From assembly GCA_900759385.1 (NCBI GenBank), contig CAAEUZ010000071.1, positions 1-14,271 of the forward strand: a stretch of DNA of 14,271 bases, written 5' to 3'. The notes below the pieces were generated by a model. It was given only the letters and a program-made list of their open reading frames with translations, had not been told where the DNA came from and did not search any database. The position numbers and the translations under genes were made by a program. Shown here one piece after another: positions 1-8,436 of the stretch. Each line of letters opens with the position of its first letter. Position 1 is the stretch's first letter. Source of the DNA: an uncultured Oscillospiraceae bacterium. Lineage in GTDB: Bacteria > Bacillota > Clostridia > Oscillospirales > Oscillospiraceae.

Positions 1-41
1 GAAATGAAGTTGTCAGTTAAAGCTGCTGTCCATCTATGTTA

Positions 42-59
42 AACATCCGGACGGATGTT
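42..59 (-). terminator. Weak hairpin after the HtrA-like gene
   Basis: A 7-bp inverted repeat, AACATCC / GGATGTT with a 4-base loop, lies 5 bases past the stop codon of the minus-strand protease gene. On the minus strand it is followed only by TTAACAT, so the T tract is poor. It may be a terminator or just a 3' end hairpin. Nothing else is seen in bases 1-63. Confidence 0.3.
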
Positions 60-63
60 GTTG

Positions 64-1551
64 TCAGGCGGGCACGGTGGCGTTGCTCGCGCTGTCCGTT
101 GCGGCATCGAAGGTCACGCTCAGGGTCAGGTACTCGCCGGAGCGGTACACGACGATGTCACAGGTCTCGCCGGCGTAGTGGAAGGACATTTCAGAGGCCA
201 GCTCGCCGTAGCTGGTTATATCATAGCCGTCCAGCTCGGTGATGATATCGCCCACCTGGATGCCGGCATTGTCGGCGGCGGAACCCTCCTCAACGTAACG
301 GATATACGCGCCGGCGGGCAGGCCATAATAGGTGATGGCGTCCTGACCGACATCGTAGCCGTTCACGCCGAGCCTGGCCGGGGCCGCATCGGGATCAACC
401 TGGTTGCCGCCGCTGATGACCTCGTTGGCTATGCGCACGGCGTCGTCAATGGGGATGGCGAAGCCGATGCCCTCGGTGCTGCCGCCGGAGCTGGTGGAGT
501 TGGGCTTGGCGGTGACAATGCCGACGACCTGGCCGTAGGCGTTGTACACGGGGCCGCCGGAGTTGCCCTCGTTGACGGCGGCGGATATCTGGAACATGTT
601 GGCCGTGCCCTCATCGGTAGTGATGACGCGGTCAGTGGCGGAGACTATGCCAGGGGTCATGGAGTAGGTGAGCTCGCCGAGCGGGTTGCCCACGGCGTAA
701 ACCGTGTCGCCCACGCGGAGGCTGTCGCTGCTGCCGAGGGTGGCGGCGGAGAGACCGCTGGCGTCAATCTTGATGACGGCCACGTCGTTGTTGCGCTCAA
801 AGCCCACGACCTGGGCGGTGTACTGGGTGGTATCGTAGCCGCTGTCGGCGGAGAACATAACGTTGATGGTGGCGCCGGTGCTGTAGGCATCCTCTATGAC
901 GTGGTAGTTGGTGAGGATATATCCGTCCTCGCTGATGACAAAGCCGGTGCCGGAGACGCTGCCCTGGACCTGCATGCCCCAGATGTTGGTGTCGGTTATA
1001 GTGCTGGAGATGCCAACGACCTGCTTGAGGGCCAGGTTGTAATAGATGTCGGTAGCGCTCATGGCCGCGCCGCTGTCATTGGAGACGCTGGAGCCGTCGG
1101 TAGTCGGGCTGGTGGTCTGCGTGATGGGCGGAGTGGTGCTGCCTGCCGTCCCGTCATCCGCCAGGCTGTTGGCGATCACGCCGCCGAAGCCGCCGCCCAC
1201 CAGGGCACATACCAGGCAGAGGGCCACTATGGCCGCCGCCGGCATTCCGCGGCGCTCCTTCTTCGGCTTGACGGCCTTGCGCTGGGAGCTGGGACTGGGC
1301 GAATAGTAGTTGGCCGGGCCCTCACTCTCGCTGGTGTAGTTGGCATCGCGGTAGCCGGGGTCGTGACTGTGACGGGTCTCCGGCTCAGGCTCCTCATCCT
1401 GACGGGCGTCGAAGCTCTTGCCTGCGTCCGGCCTCACCATGCGGTAGCTGCCGTCCTCGGACGGTTCGGTGTTCGTCTCATCGGAGGCCTCTGTGTCCCC
1501 GGTGTTTTCGTTTTCGCTGTTCAGGTTGGTGTCTTCATCATATGGGTACAT
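64..1551 (-). CDS. htrA: Membrane-anchored trypsin-like serine protease, HtrA/DegP family with PDZ domain
   Basis: Predicted 495-residue envelope protease that would degrade misfolded or damaged proteins outside the membrane. The first 100 residues are acidic and low in complexity, probably cytoplasmic and disordered. They are followed by a basic stretch (KKERR) and one membrane span at about 103-127, then a Ser/Thr-rich linker. The S1C protease domain has the full triad: His217 in TNYHVIEDA, Asp256 in NNDVAVIKI and Ser331 in NEGNSGGPV. One PDZ domain covers about 391-483. The frame runs upstream to 1623, but the ATG at 1551 is chosen because TGGAGGT lies 9 bases before it and the protein then starts MYPYDED. 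It is a single-gene unit with its own promoter. The family call is firm; the symbol is generic. Confidence 0.93.
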   Translation of the reverse strand: MYPYDEDTNLNSENENTGDTEASDETNTEPSEDGSYRMVRPDAGKSFDARQDEEPEPETRHSHDPGYRDANYTSESEGPANYYSPSPSSQRKAVKPKKERRGMPAAAIVALCLVCALVGGGFGGVIANSLADDGTAGSTTPPITQTTSPTTDGSSVSNDSGAAMSATDIYYNLALKQVVGISSTITDTNIWGMQVQGSVSGTGFVISEDGYILTNYHVIEDAYSTGATINVMFSADSGYDTTQYTAQVVGFERNNDVAVIKIDASGLSAATLGSSDSLRVGDTVYAVGNPLGELTYSMTPGIVSATDRVITTDEGTANMFQISAAVNEGNSGGPVYNAYGQVVGIVTAKPNSTSSGGSTEGIGFAIPIDDAVRIANEVISGGNQVDPDAAPARLGVNGYDVGQDAITYYGLPAGAYIRYVEEGSAADNAGIQVGDIITELDGYDITSYGELASEMSFHYAGETCDIVVYRSGEYLTLSVTFDAATDSASNATVPA

Positions 1552-1588
1552 GGTTTTTCTACCTCCATGTTTTTTGTTTACGTCCGTA

Positions 1589-1617
1589 ATAATAAATGTC
1601 ACATGTGACCTTGTCAT
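1589..1617 (-). promoter_or_regulatory. Promoter of the HtrA-like gene with a 12-bp palindrome in the spacer
   Basis: On the minus strand, ATGACA (1612-1617) and TATTAT (1589-1594) are separated by exactly 17 bases; each matches five of six consensus positions. The spacer holds the perfect palindrome GTCACATGTGAC (1598-1609). A dimeric regulator bound there would block RNA polymerase, so this is a good operator candidate. The regulator is unknown. Confidence 0.6.
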
Positions 1618-1624
1618 GAACAAA

Positions 1625-1658
1625 CTTGGGACAGTATTTTAAAAATCTTGGGGACAGT
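1625..1658. repeat. Direct repeat CTTGGG(G)ACAGT, two copies
   Basis: CTTGGGACAGT (1625-1635) and CTTGGGGACAGT (1647-1658) are two near-identical copies with 11 bases between them, between the HtrA promoter and the ABC operon terminator. GGGACAG-type motifs occur in short palindromic or transposase-end repeats of some genomes, so this could be a remnant of such an element. No transposase is present. Confidence 0.4.
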
Positions 1659-1666
1659 TATGAAGG

Positions 1667-1695
1667 CAAAACCGCCCGGCAAAAGTGCCGGGCGG
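1667..1695 (-). terminator. Intrinsic terminator of the ABC transporter operon
   Basis: A perfect 10-bp stem, CCGCCCGGCA / TGCCGGGCGG, with a 4-base loop lies 15 bases past the stop of the permease gene. It is followed on the minus strand by TTTT. It separates the ABC operon from the HtrA promoter. Confidence 0.8.
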
Positions 1696-1710
1696 CCGCT
1701 GTTTCGCCGC

Positions 1711-3498
1711 TTATTCCGACGGCGTCAGATTCTGCGTTTCCGCGATGGTTTTCAGCTCAACGCCATGCTCGGCCAGCCAGGCGTTGGTGCGCTCAGACCA
1801 TATGGTGGGCACGGTGTAAAAGCTGATCTGCCTGGAATCAGGTGCAACCACCTCGATCTCTATCCTGCAGTCGCAGACGCTCTCATAGTATGCCTCGTCC
1901 GTGCGGTACCATACCAGGCCGATGGTGCGGTCGCGCATGTCGGGGAGGATACAGTCGCGGTAGAGCTCCAGCGCCTCCCCGGCCGTCAGCTCTATCTGCT
2001 CGCCGTTATACATACCGGTCTCAAAGCCCGGTATTATTTGCCCGTACACGACCGTGCTGGCGTTCATAGCCACGCCGGGGTCCTTGCGCTCGCTTATGCC
2101 CTCGGACGAGTTCATCAGCGTCTCCAGCAGGTCCAGAGTCTGGGCCCGGCCGCCGGAGGCGATGCGGTACTCGCGCAGGAGCTCGTTCCCGCCCGTGAGC
2201 GTATAGCTCAGGTACAGGTTGGTGATGCTCAGCCCCTCCTCGCGCGCGGTCTCGTTTTCCTCGCGCGCTGCGATGGCGCTCTCGTGTATCATCAGGACGG
2301 TGGCGATGTTCTCCGACTCGTCGAAGGTTGCCGCCGCGCCGCCGGCGCTGACCTGTACGCTGATAATGTCATCCGTATCCGGCACGCGGGTCTCGTAGCC
2401 GGTCGCGTCCAGCTCGCAGGCGAACACCAGGGCGGCACACAGCACGCTCACGATGGCCCAGGCGGCATAGCCCAGGCGGGATTTGAAGACGGCAAAGCTC
2501 TTGTTTACCAGCATGGCCGCGCAGAACCAGCCGATAAAGGCCGCCGCAGACATGCAGAGCGCATATACCACCGCCTGGCCCATGCCGTCGGCGGGGCTGC
2601 TGCCGAACGGCAGGGTGTAAAACAGGTTTCCGAGTATGAAGGCCGCTGCAAGGGAACAGATAAGCTGGAAGACCGGACGGAGCGGCGCTATGGCTACGAC
2701 GTCGCCCGCGCTCTCTACGGCGCGGCGCTTGTAGAGCGCGCACGACGCCGGCAGCAGGGCCAGTCCCAGCACGCCGTACACCAGCAGATATCTCCAGCCC
2801 TGGAGATGATACACGCCCTCGGCCGCGGATACCACCCTGATGCCCTGGGGCAGGCAGACAAATGGCGAAAAGAGGTCCGCAATGCCCGCGCCGGTGGACC
2901 TGTAGCCGTAACAGAACATATCCGGCACTACGAGCGCCATGTTACCCAGCCAGCTGACGACCACTCCGAAGGCGATGAACAGTATGGGCATCACCACTAT
3001 GTGCCCCGTCAGCTGGGCGCAGAAAACAGCGATCCCGAAATAGGCTGCGGTAAGCAGGCTCACTGCCCCCAGCCACTCCAGCAGCGCGGGCAGCCCGGAG
3101 AAGCCGAAGACCGCCTCCGTGGCCAGGGATATGAGGAAGATGAGGACATTTGCGGCCAGCAGAGGCAGCAGGCCCGCCAGGGAGAGTGAAGTGAACATGG
3201 CCCGGCGGCTCACGGGCAGCACGGAGTAAAAATCCGCCGCGCGGTCGGAATACAGGTGCGCGAACACGGCCAGGGCCGAGGCACAGCAGGCGGCGGGGCA
3301 GAGGTACTGGGCCACATAGGCCGCGGCTTCGATCACCTGCTGGTTCACATGGCCGGATACCGGCGTGCTCAGCGGGGCGATGATGTTCAGGGGCAGGACC
3401 AGGAGCTGCACGAAGGCATAGATCGCCCAGATAGGCCAGAAGCGCAGCACGCTCTTGACAAAAACGCCGCGGTTAAAGAACGATGTCGCGGACTTCAT
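1711..3498 (-). CDS. ABC transporter permease with large C-terminal extracytoplasmic domain
   Basis: Predicted 595-residue integral membrane subunit working with the ATPase encoded just upstream. Hydrophobic segments are visible near residues 21-40, 58-82, 105-128, 143-162, 166-188, 234-256, 274-296, 305-332 and 343-362. After them comes a mostly soluble region of about 230 residues, rich in acidic residues, probably outside the cell. This architecture resembles the large permeases of YtrA-controlled exporters, which often carry a DUF6449-like tail; that domain name is from memory and unchecked. The ATG at 3498 is chosen over the longer frame (to 3561) because GGAGGTGA lies 6 bases upstream. 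The gene start overlaps the end of the ATPase gene by 26 bases, pointing to translational coupling. The transported substrate is unknown; cell-wall stress or antimicrobial peptide export is only a family-based guess. Confidence 0.85.
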   Translation of the reverse strand: MKSATSFFNRGVFVKSVLRFWPIWAIYAFVQLLVLPLNIIAPLSTPVSGHVNQQVIEAAAYVAQYLCPAACCASALAVFAHLYSDRAADFYSVLPVSRRAMFTSLSLAGLLPLLAANVLIFLISLATEAVFGFSGLPALLEWLGAVSLLTAAYFGIAVFCAQLTGHIVVMPILFIAFGVVVSWLGNMALVVPDMFCYGYRSTGAGIADLFSPFVCLPQGIRVVSAAEGVYHLQGWRYLLVYGVLGLALLPASCALYKRRAVESAGDVVAIAPLRPVFQLICSLAAAFILGNLFYTLPFGSSPADGMGQAVVYALCMSAAAFIGWFCAAMLVNKSFAVFKSRLGYAAWAIVSVLCAALVFACELDATGYETRVPDTDDIISVQVSAGGAAATFDESENIATVLMIHESAIAAREENETAREEGLSITNLYLSYTLTGGNELLREYRIASGGRAQTLDLLETLMNSSEGISERKDPGVAMNASTVVYGQIIPGFETGMYNGEQIELTAGEALELYRDCILPDMRDRTIGLVWYRTDEAYYESVCDCRIEIEVVAPDSRQISFYTVPTIWSERTNAWLAEHGVELKTIAETQNLTPSE

Positions 3499-4369
3499 GG
3501 CCCTCACCTCCCAGCTCGTATATGAAGATTTCCTCCAGCGTAAGCGGCACGGCGTCCACAAACACCGGGCCCTCGGCCTCCAGCCGCTCCAGCACGCTCT
3601 CGGGCGCGCCGCGGACTATGAGGGTCTTGAGCTTGCCCTGGCCGGATATGTGCATGGTGTTCAGCCACTGCGGGATGGCGCGTCCCTCGGGCATGACCAG
3701 CTGGATCTTGCAGATGTTCTCCTGCAGCTCGCTCAGGCTGCGCTCCAGGAGCATTTTCCCGTTGTTTATAAAGCCCACACGGTCGCACACGTCCTCCAGC
3801 TCGCGCAGGTTGTGCGAGCTGACCAGCACGCTCGTGCCGCGCTCGGCCACGTCCGAGAGCAGCAGCGACCAGACCTGGCGGCGCATGACGGGGTCAAGCC
3901 CGTCCACGGGCTCGTCAAGCACCAGCACCTCCGGCCGCAGCGACAGCGCCAGCCAGAAGGCCGCCTGCTTCTTCATGCCGCGGGAAAAGCGGCGCAGCGG
4001 CTGCCTGCGGTTCAGAGGGAAGGCCTCGGCCAGGCGCTCAAAGCGCCCGGAGTCAAAGCCGGGATATACGTTTCGGTAAAAGTGCATCATGTCGTTTATC
4101 GTGGCCTGGGGGAAGTAAAACACCTCGTCGGGGATGCAGGCCATGCGGTTCTTGACGGCGACGTTTTCATATATGGGCTCGCCGTCGGCCAGCACGTCGC
4201 CGCTGTCCGCGCGCAGCACGCCGGTTATGTGGCGTATGGCCGTGGTCTTCCCGGCGCCGTTGGGGCCTACAAGGCCGTAGACCGCCCCCGCCGGCACCGT
4301 CATCGTAAGGCCCGCGAGCGCGGTATGGGCGCCGAAGCTCTTCATAACGCTCCTGAGTTCAATTTTCAT
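3473..4369 (-). CDS. ABC transporter ATP-binding protein
   Basis: Predicted 298-residue ATPase energising the neighbouring permease. The N-terminal nucleotide-binding domain has Walker A GPNGAGKTT (35-43), a signature loop SRGMKKQ (129-135, divergent from LSGGQ but typical of this exporter group), Walker B VLVLDEP (148-154) with a D-loop GLDP, and a switch histidine H186 in VSSHN. The last 80 residues form an accessory domain. Its start overlaps the end of the GntR gene by 11 bases and its end overlaps the permease start by 26 bases, so the three genes form one tightly packed operon. The relaxed signature and the GntR neighbour resemble YtrB/CcmA-like ATPases. Confidence 0.93.
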   Translation of the reverse strand: MKIELRSVMKSFGAHTALAGLTMTVPAGAVYGLVGPNGAGKTTAIRHITGVLRADSGDVLADGEPIYENVAVKNRMACIPDEVFYFPQATINDMMHFYRNVYPGFDSGRFERLAEAFPLNRRQPLRRFSRGMKKQAAFWLALSLRPEVLVLDEPVDGLDPVMRRQVWSLLLSDVAERGTSVLVSSHNLRELEDVCDRVGFINNGKMLLERSLSELQENICKIQLVMPEGRAIPQWLNTMHISGQGKLKTLIVRGAPESVLERLEAEGPVFVDAVPLTLEEIFIYELGGEGHEVRDIVL

Positions 4370-4733
4370 CGCCGCCGGCCCCCTTTCCGTCTATTCTCGC
4401 CTTGAGCTCGCCGGGCGTGACGCCGAGGTACAGTAGCTCCTCCGCCGCGTCGTCAAAAATCGCCAGCAGCTCCTTCGCGCGGCCGGACTCCACGCCGCTC
4501 TGCGCGCGGGCAAAGCTGCCCTTGCCGGGTATGGATACGATATAGCCCTCGTGCTCGAGCTCGCGGTAGGCGCGCTGGATGGTGTTGGGGTTGATGACGA
4601 GCTGCGCGGCGAGCTCGCGCACGCTGGGCAGCTTCTCGTCCGGCGAGAGCGCGCCGGACACTATGAGCCGGCGGAGCGCATCCTTGACCTGCTCATATAT
4701 GGGACGCGAGTCCCGGAAATTTATAGATATCAT
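4359..4733 (-). CDS. GntR-family transcriptional regulator, YtrA-like
   Basis: Predicted 124-residue DNA-binding protein, probably repressor of its own operon. The winged helix-turn-helix covers about residues 8-72, with the family pattern SRPIYEQVKDALRRLI, LPSVRELA, NPNTIQRAYRELE and GYIVSIPGKGSF. The C-terminal part is only about 45 residues, as in the YtrA subfamily, and too short for a FadR or HutC ligand domain. The frame extends to 4778, but the ATG at 4733 is preferred: it begins at the conserved ISINF start, has GGGGTGAGG just upstream, and leaves room for the promoter and operator. First gene of the operon with the ABC ATPase and permease. The inducing signal is unknown; cell-envelope antibiotics induce some relatives. 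Confidence 0.9.
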   Translation of the reverse strand: MISINFRDSRPIYEQVKDALRRLIVSGALSPDEKLPSVRELAAQLVINPNTIQRAYRELEHEGYIVSIPGKGSFARAQSGVESGRAKELLAIFDDAAEELLYLGVTPGELKARIDGKGAGGDEN

Positions 4734-4750
4734 CGCCTCACCCCGCAACC

Positions 4751-4803
4751 GTACTAATCTGGTTAATACAGTTAGCATATACCATCCTCCGACATTCTGT
4801 CAA
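4751..4803 (-). promoter_or_regulatory. Promoter and candidate operator of the YtrA-like/ABC operon
   Basis: On the minus strand a perfect TTGACA (4798-4803) is followed, after 16 or 18 bases, by TATATG or TATGCT (4774-4781). An inverted repeat GTATTAA-CCAGA-TTAGTAC (4751-4769, 6 of 7 arm bases matching) covers the expected transcription start. Its position suits a repressor site for the GntR protein encoded next. The binding is inferred. Confidence 0.6.
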
Positions 4804-4836
4804 GAGATTGCATCAAATTTGTATCATGTGCTCGCC

Positions 4837-4878
4837 TTGACTTGTCTGCGGCGGGAATATATAATGTACAAGATGTAC
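4837..4878 (+). promoter_or_regulatory. psuKG promoter with inverted repeat at the start site
   Basis: TTGACT (4837-4842) and a perfect TATAAT (4860-4865) are separated by 17 bases. Directly after the -10 box lies the inverted repeat GTACA-AGA-TGTAC (4866-4878), covering the expected transcription start. This suggests repressor control of the pseudouridine genes. The repeat differs from the one in front of the divergent GntR operon, so a different regulator is likely. Confidence 0.65.
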
Positions 4879-4904
4879 GGGCAGAGAATGGGAGGGCATT
4901 TTCT

Positions 4905-5831
4905 ATGTATGTGCTTGGTATAGGCGCGGCCAATGTGGACGTCCACGGTATGAGCCGTGCGGCCATCGTCATGCGCGACTCCAACCCCGGCCACCTGCGC
5001 ACCAGCGCCGGAGGCGTGACGCGCAACGTGATGGAAAACCTCGCGCGGCTGGGCGTGGAGGCCCGCATGGTCAGCGCGCTGGGCGACGACCTGTTCGGCG
5101 ACCTCGTGCGCCGCGAGAGCGCCGCGGCGGGGCTGGACATGTCGGAGTGCATAACCCTGCCGGGTGTGACCTCCAGCTGCTACGTCTCCATCCTCGACGA
5201 GAGGGCGGACATGCTCGTGGCCATGTCGGACATGAGCGTGCTCGAGCACGTGACGCCCGCGGCGGTGGACTCCAAGCGCGCCCTCATCCGCGGCGCTGCC
5301 GCCGTGGTCTGCGACCCCTGCCTGCCGGCGGAGACACTGGAGAGCATACTGGATAACGCCGGTGAGGTGCCCGTCTTCCTCGACCCGGTGAGCACGGCCT
5401 ACGCGCACCGGGCGCAGCCCCTGGTCGGCCGCTTTTACGGCCTCAAGCCCAACCGCATGGAGCTGGCCATCCTGGCCGGCATGGACACCGACACGGACGC
5501 CGGCATAGAACGCGCTGCCGACGCCCTCATAGAGCGGGGCACGAAGTGCGTCGCCGTCAGCCTGGGCGAGCGCGGCTGCTATTACGCCGACGCGGCCGGC
5601 AACCGCTTTTACCGCGCTCTGCGGCCCGTGAGCGAGATGAAAAACGCCACCGGGGCCGGGGACGCCTTCCTGGCCGGGCTGGTCTGCGGCTTCGTCACCG
5701 GGCTGAGCGCCGCCGACAGCGTGGACTGCGCCCTCGCCGCCGGGCACATTGCCGTGGAGAGCGATCTCACCATCAGCCCGGAAATGAGCGCCGCCAGGCT
5801 GCGCGAGGTGCTGGGAGAATTCAGGCAGTAA
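4905..5831 (+). CDS. psuK: Pseudouridine kinase, PfkB family
   Basis: Predicted 308-residue cytoplasmic kinase: pseudouridine + ATP gives pseudouridine 5'-phosphate + ADP. The ribokinase/PfkB fold is shown by the N-terminal strand VLGIGAANVD, the glycine pair in SAGGVTRNV (36-37), and the C-terminal anion-hole motif NATGAGDAF with catalytic base Asp253. PfkB members are hard to tell apart by motif. The specific call rests on the adjacent pseudouridine-5'-phosphate glycosidase gene 33 bases downstream. The ATG at 4905 is chosen over the upstream extension to 4842, because that extension overlaps the promoter and GGGAGGG lies 8 bases before 4905. First gene of a two-gene operon. No nucleoside transporter or Nudix partner is seen next to it. 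Confidence 0.88.
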   Translation: MYVLGIGAANVDVHGMSRAAIVMRDSNPGHLRTSAGGVTRNVMENLARLGVEARMVSALGDDLFGDLVRRESAAAGLDMSECITLPGVTSSCYVSILDERADMLVAMSDMSVLEHVTPAAVDSKRALIRGAAAVVCDPCLPAETLESILDNAGEVPVFLDPVSTAYAHRAQPLVGRFYGLKPNRMELAILAGMDTDTDAGIERAADALIERGTKCVAVSLGERGCYYADAAGNRFYRALRPVSEMKNATGAGDAFLAGLVCGFVTGLSAADSVDCALAAGHIAVESDLTISPEMSAARLREVLGEFRQ

Positions 5832-5864
5832 AGCACATCAACAACTTCATAAGGAGCGAATATA

Positions 5865-6776
<912 letters not shown>

Positions 6777-6796
6777 TCGTCCCCATGCAAAGAGTT

Positions 6797-6831
6797 TCAG
6801 CCCGCCGGAAGTCCTCCGGCGGGCTGATTTT
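6797..6831 (+). terminator. Intrinsic terminator of psuKG
   Basis: A perfect 13-bp stem, TCAGCCCGCCGGA / TCCGGCGGGCTGA, with a 5-base loop AGTCC is followed by TTTT (6828-6831). It lies 20 bases past the psuG stop. The converging anti-sigma gene ends at 6849, so the hairpin may serve both directions, though the T tract favours the plus strand. Confidence 0.88.
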
Positions 6832-6848
6832 CATTCACGCTGGCGCGC

Positions 6849-7832
6849 TCACGCCAGCACGTATTCCGTGCCGTTGACCACCACAGAGCGCACGTTCTCC
6901 AGCTCCGGCGTCACGGCCAGCAGGTAGGTCGCCACGTTGTCCGGGCTGCCCTCGGACGCAGCGGACGAGTCGCCGAGCGCATAGAGCGTGCGGTCGATGC
7001 CGTTTGCCTCGTCGATTATCACCATTTCGCTGCCGTCTGTCATGCGCAGCGCGGCGTAGTCTATGATATCGACCGCGGTCTCGTCGGTGTCGAGCTCGAT
7101 GCGCAGACCGACCTGCGAGAGCGTAACGGCCCCACCGGCGCTTTTCACGCTGGGCATGGGCTGCGGCTCAGGCAGCGCTACGGACAGTACCGCGCCGTCC
7201 TCGCCGTGCTGGTACATGGCGAGAGTCTGCGCATCGCCGGACGCGTAGCCGGCATAGCCTATCAGCGCGGCCTCGAGGTAGTAGACGTTCTCGGTAGAAC
7301 GGTCCGTATCGAGGTAGAACGGTCCGGTGAAGCTCGTGTTCCCGGCCACGTCCTGGACGTCAAACCAGCACTCCCCGTCGCCGTTTGAATACGTCTCCGC
7401 CAGCGATGTCCAGTTCATGCCGGGCTGGTTCCGGTATTCCGGCAGCAGCTCAGCTATTTTGAACGGCATCACGCCGTCGCCCTTGAGGTTATCAAGCCGC
7501 AGGCTCACGACGCCGGTGAGCGAGCTCTCGTCAATGAGCACGCTGTCCACCGTCAGGCGCCAGTCGGCGTTCTCCGCCGCGGGCGCGGCGGGCGTGACGG
7601 CGTAGCCGCTTATCGCCTCGCCGCCGTCGCCGGGAAAGAGCAGCGGGAAGAGCCCGCTGCCTGCCGCCAGGGCCGTGCCTCCCAGGCAGAGCGCCGCGGC
7701 CAGGGCTATGGCGGCAATTTTCCCCGCCGTCATGCGGCGCACGCGCCTCTTTTCGGGCAGCGCGGACAGGGTATCGCGCACGCGCGCGTCAAATTCCTCG
7801 GTCATATCCGGGAAAAAGTCTCGGTTCATCAT
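6849..7832 (-). CDS. Putative membrane-anchored anti-sigma factor
   Basis: Predicted 327-residue single-span protein. A cytoplasmic N-terminus of about 35 residues (MMNRDFFPDMTEEFDARVRD, then basic) precedes one membrane helix near 36-57, then about 270 extracytoplasmic residues without a motif I recognise. The role is inferred from position: the start codon overlaps the stop of the ECF sigma gene as ATGA, the usual layout of sigma/anti-sigma pairs, and the short N-terminus would be the sigma-binding part. The ATG at 7832 is preferred over GTG at 7841 because GGAG is 10 bases upstream of it but only 1-2 bases from the GTG. Similar proteins in Clostridia are often annotated with DUF4179-like domains; unchecked here. 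The signal sensed is unknown. Confidence 0.75.
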   Translation of the reverse strand: MMNRDFFPDMTEEFDARVRDTLSALPEKRRVRRMTAGKIAAIALAAALCLGGTALAAGSGLFPLLFPGDGGEAISGYAVTPAAPAAENADWRLTVDSVLIDESSLTGVVSLRLDNLKGDGVMPFKIAELLPEYRNQPGMNWTSLAETYSNGDGECWFDVQDVAGNTSFTGPFYLDTDRSTENVYYLEAALIGYAGYASGDAQTLAMYQHGEDGAVLSVALPEPQPMPSVKSAGGAVTLSQVGLRIELDTDETAVDIIDYAALRMTDGSEMVIIDEANGIDRTLYALGDSSAASEGSPDNVATYLLAVTPELENVRSVVVNGTEYVLA

Positions 7833-8296
7833 GCGTAGCACACTCCTTCCAGTTCCTTGCGGAGCATTTCCCGCGCCCTCCGCAGGCGGGTTTTCACCGT
7901 GCCCTCCGGCACCTTGAGCATGGCCGCTATCTCCTGGGTCCTGAAGCCCTCGATGTAATGCAGCGTCACGGGCAGGCGGTACTTCTCATCCAGCGCCTGC
8001 AGGGCCGCGTAGAGCTCGCCGTGGCCCTCCGGCGCGGGCGTGTCCGCGTCCTGCTCCAGGGGGACCAGGCGCCGCCGGCCGCGCAGTATGGTGCTGCACT
8101 CGTTTATGAGGATGCGCACCAGCCAGGTTTTGAAGTACTGCGGCTCCCTCAGCGTGTGCAGCCGCTCCCAGGCGCGCAGTATTGCGTTCTGCGCCGCGTC
8201 CGCGCAGTCGGCCTCGCTGCCGAGCATGGACTTGGCCACGCGGTATAGCGTGGGCTCGGCGGCCAGCACGGCGGCGGTAAATTCGGTTTTGGTCAT
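7829..8296 (-). CDS. RNA polymerase ECF-type sigma factor
   Basis: Predicted 155-residue sigma-70 family protein with regions 2 and 4 only. Region 2 spans about 10-72 (LYRVAKSMLGSEADCADAAQ, then the WERL and FKTWLVRILINEC segments). Region 4 spans about 98-148, with the helix-turn-helix TQEIAAMLKVPEGTVKTRLRRAR. It would direct polymerase to stress genes when released by the downstream anti-sigma factor. The frame opens with TTG at 8302, but the ATG at 8296 is chosen because AAGGA lies about 9 bases upstream of it and too close to the TTG. An ECF-like promoter lies in front, so self-activation is likely. The gene overlaps the next one by four bases. Confidence 0.93.
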   Translation of the reverse strand: MTKTEFTAAVLAAEPTLYRVAKSMLGSEADCADAAQNAILRAWERLHTLREPQYFKTWLVRILINECSTILRGRRRLVPLEQDADTPAPEGHGELYAALQALDEKYRLPVTLHYIEGFRTQEIAAMLKVPEGTVKTRLRRAREMLRKELEGVCYA

Positions 8297-8333
8297 AGGC
8301 AACTGTCCTTTCCTGAAAACCGGCTTTCACTTA

Positions 8334-8363
8334 TTAGATGGTAAGGCGGCGCGTTTGGTTTCA
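8334..8363 (-). promoter_or_regulatory. ECF-type autoregulatory promoter of the sigma/anti-sigma operon
   Basis: On the minus strand TGAAACC (8357-8363) is followed after exactly 16 bases by CATCTAA (8334-8340). This closely matches the TGAAAC-N16-CGTC(TAA) pattern of B. subtilis-type ECF promoters, with one difference (CATC for CGTC). It sits 38 bases upstream of the sigma factor start, which suggests the sigma factor transcribes its own operon. Confidence 0.68.
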
Positions 8364-8378
8364 GCGGGGGGAAAATTT

Positions 8379-8407
8379 TTGCTTCCGGGCAACACGTGTG
8401 GTATAAT
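8379..8407 (+). promoter_or_regulatory. Promoter of the GH13 hydrolase gene
   Basis: TTGCTT (8379-8384) and a perfect TATAAT (8402-8407) are separated by 17 bases, 30 bases upstream of the ATG. The spacer contains the palindrome ACACGTGT (8392-8399), a possible operator half of modest strength. It is divergent from the ECF promoter, with only 15 bases between the two. Confidence 0.7.
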
Positions 8408-8436
8408 CGTATCATGCTTTTACGGAGGAGTTTGCC

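Noticed and set aside
55..1608. 517-residue plus-strand open frame opposite the HtrA-like gene
   Set aside because: A long shadow frame caused by high GC. The minus strand encodes a clear protease with intact catalytic triad, while this frame gives only Gly/Ala/Val-rich sequence.
1648..3189. 513-residue plus-strand open frame opposite the ABC permease
   Set aside because: Shadow frame. The minus strand has multiple membrane spans, a ribosome binding site and operon context; the plus product is Arg/Gln/His-rich without domains.
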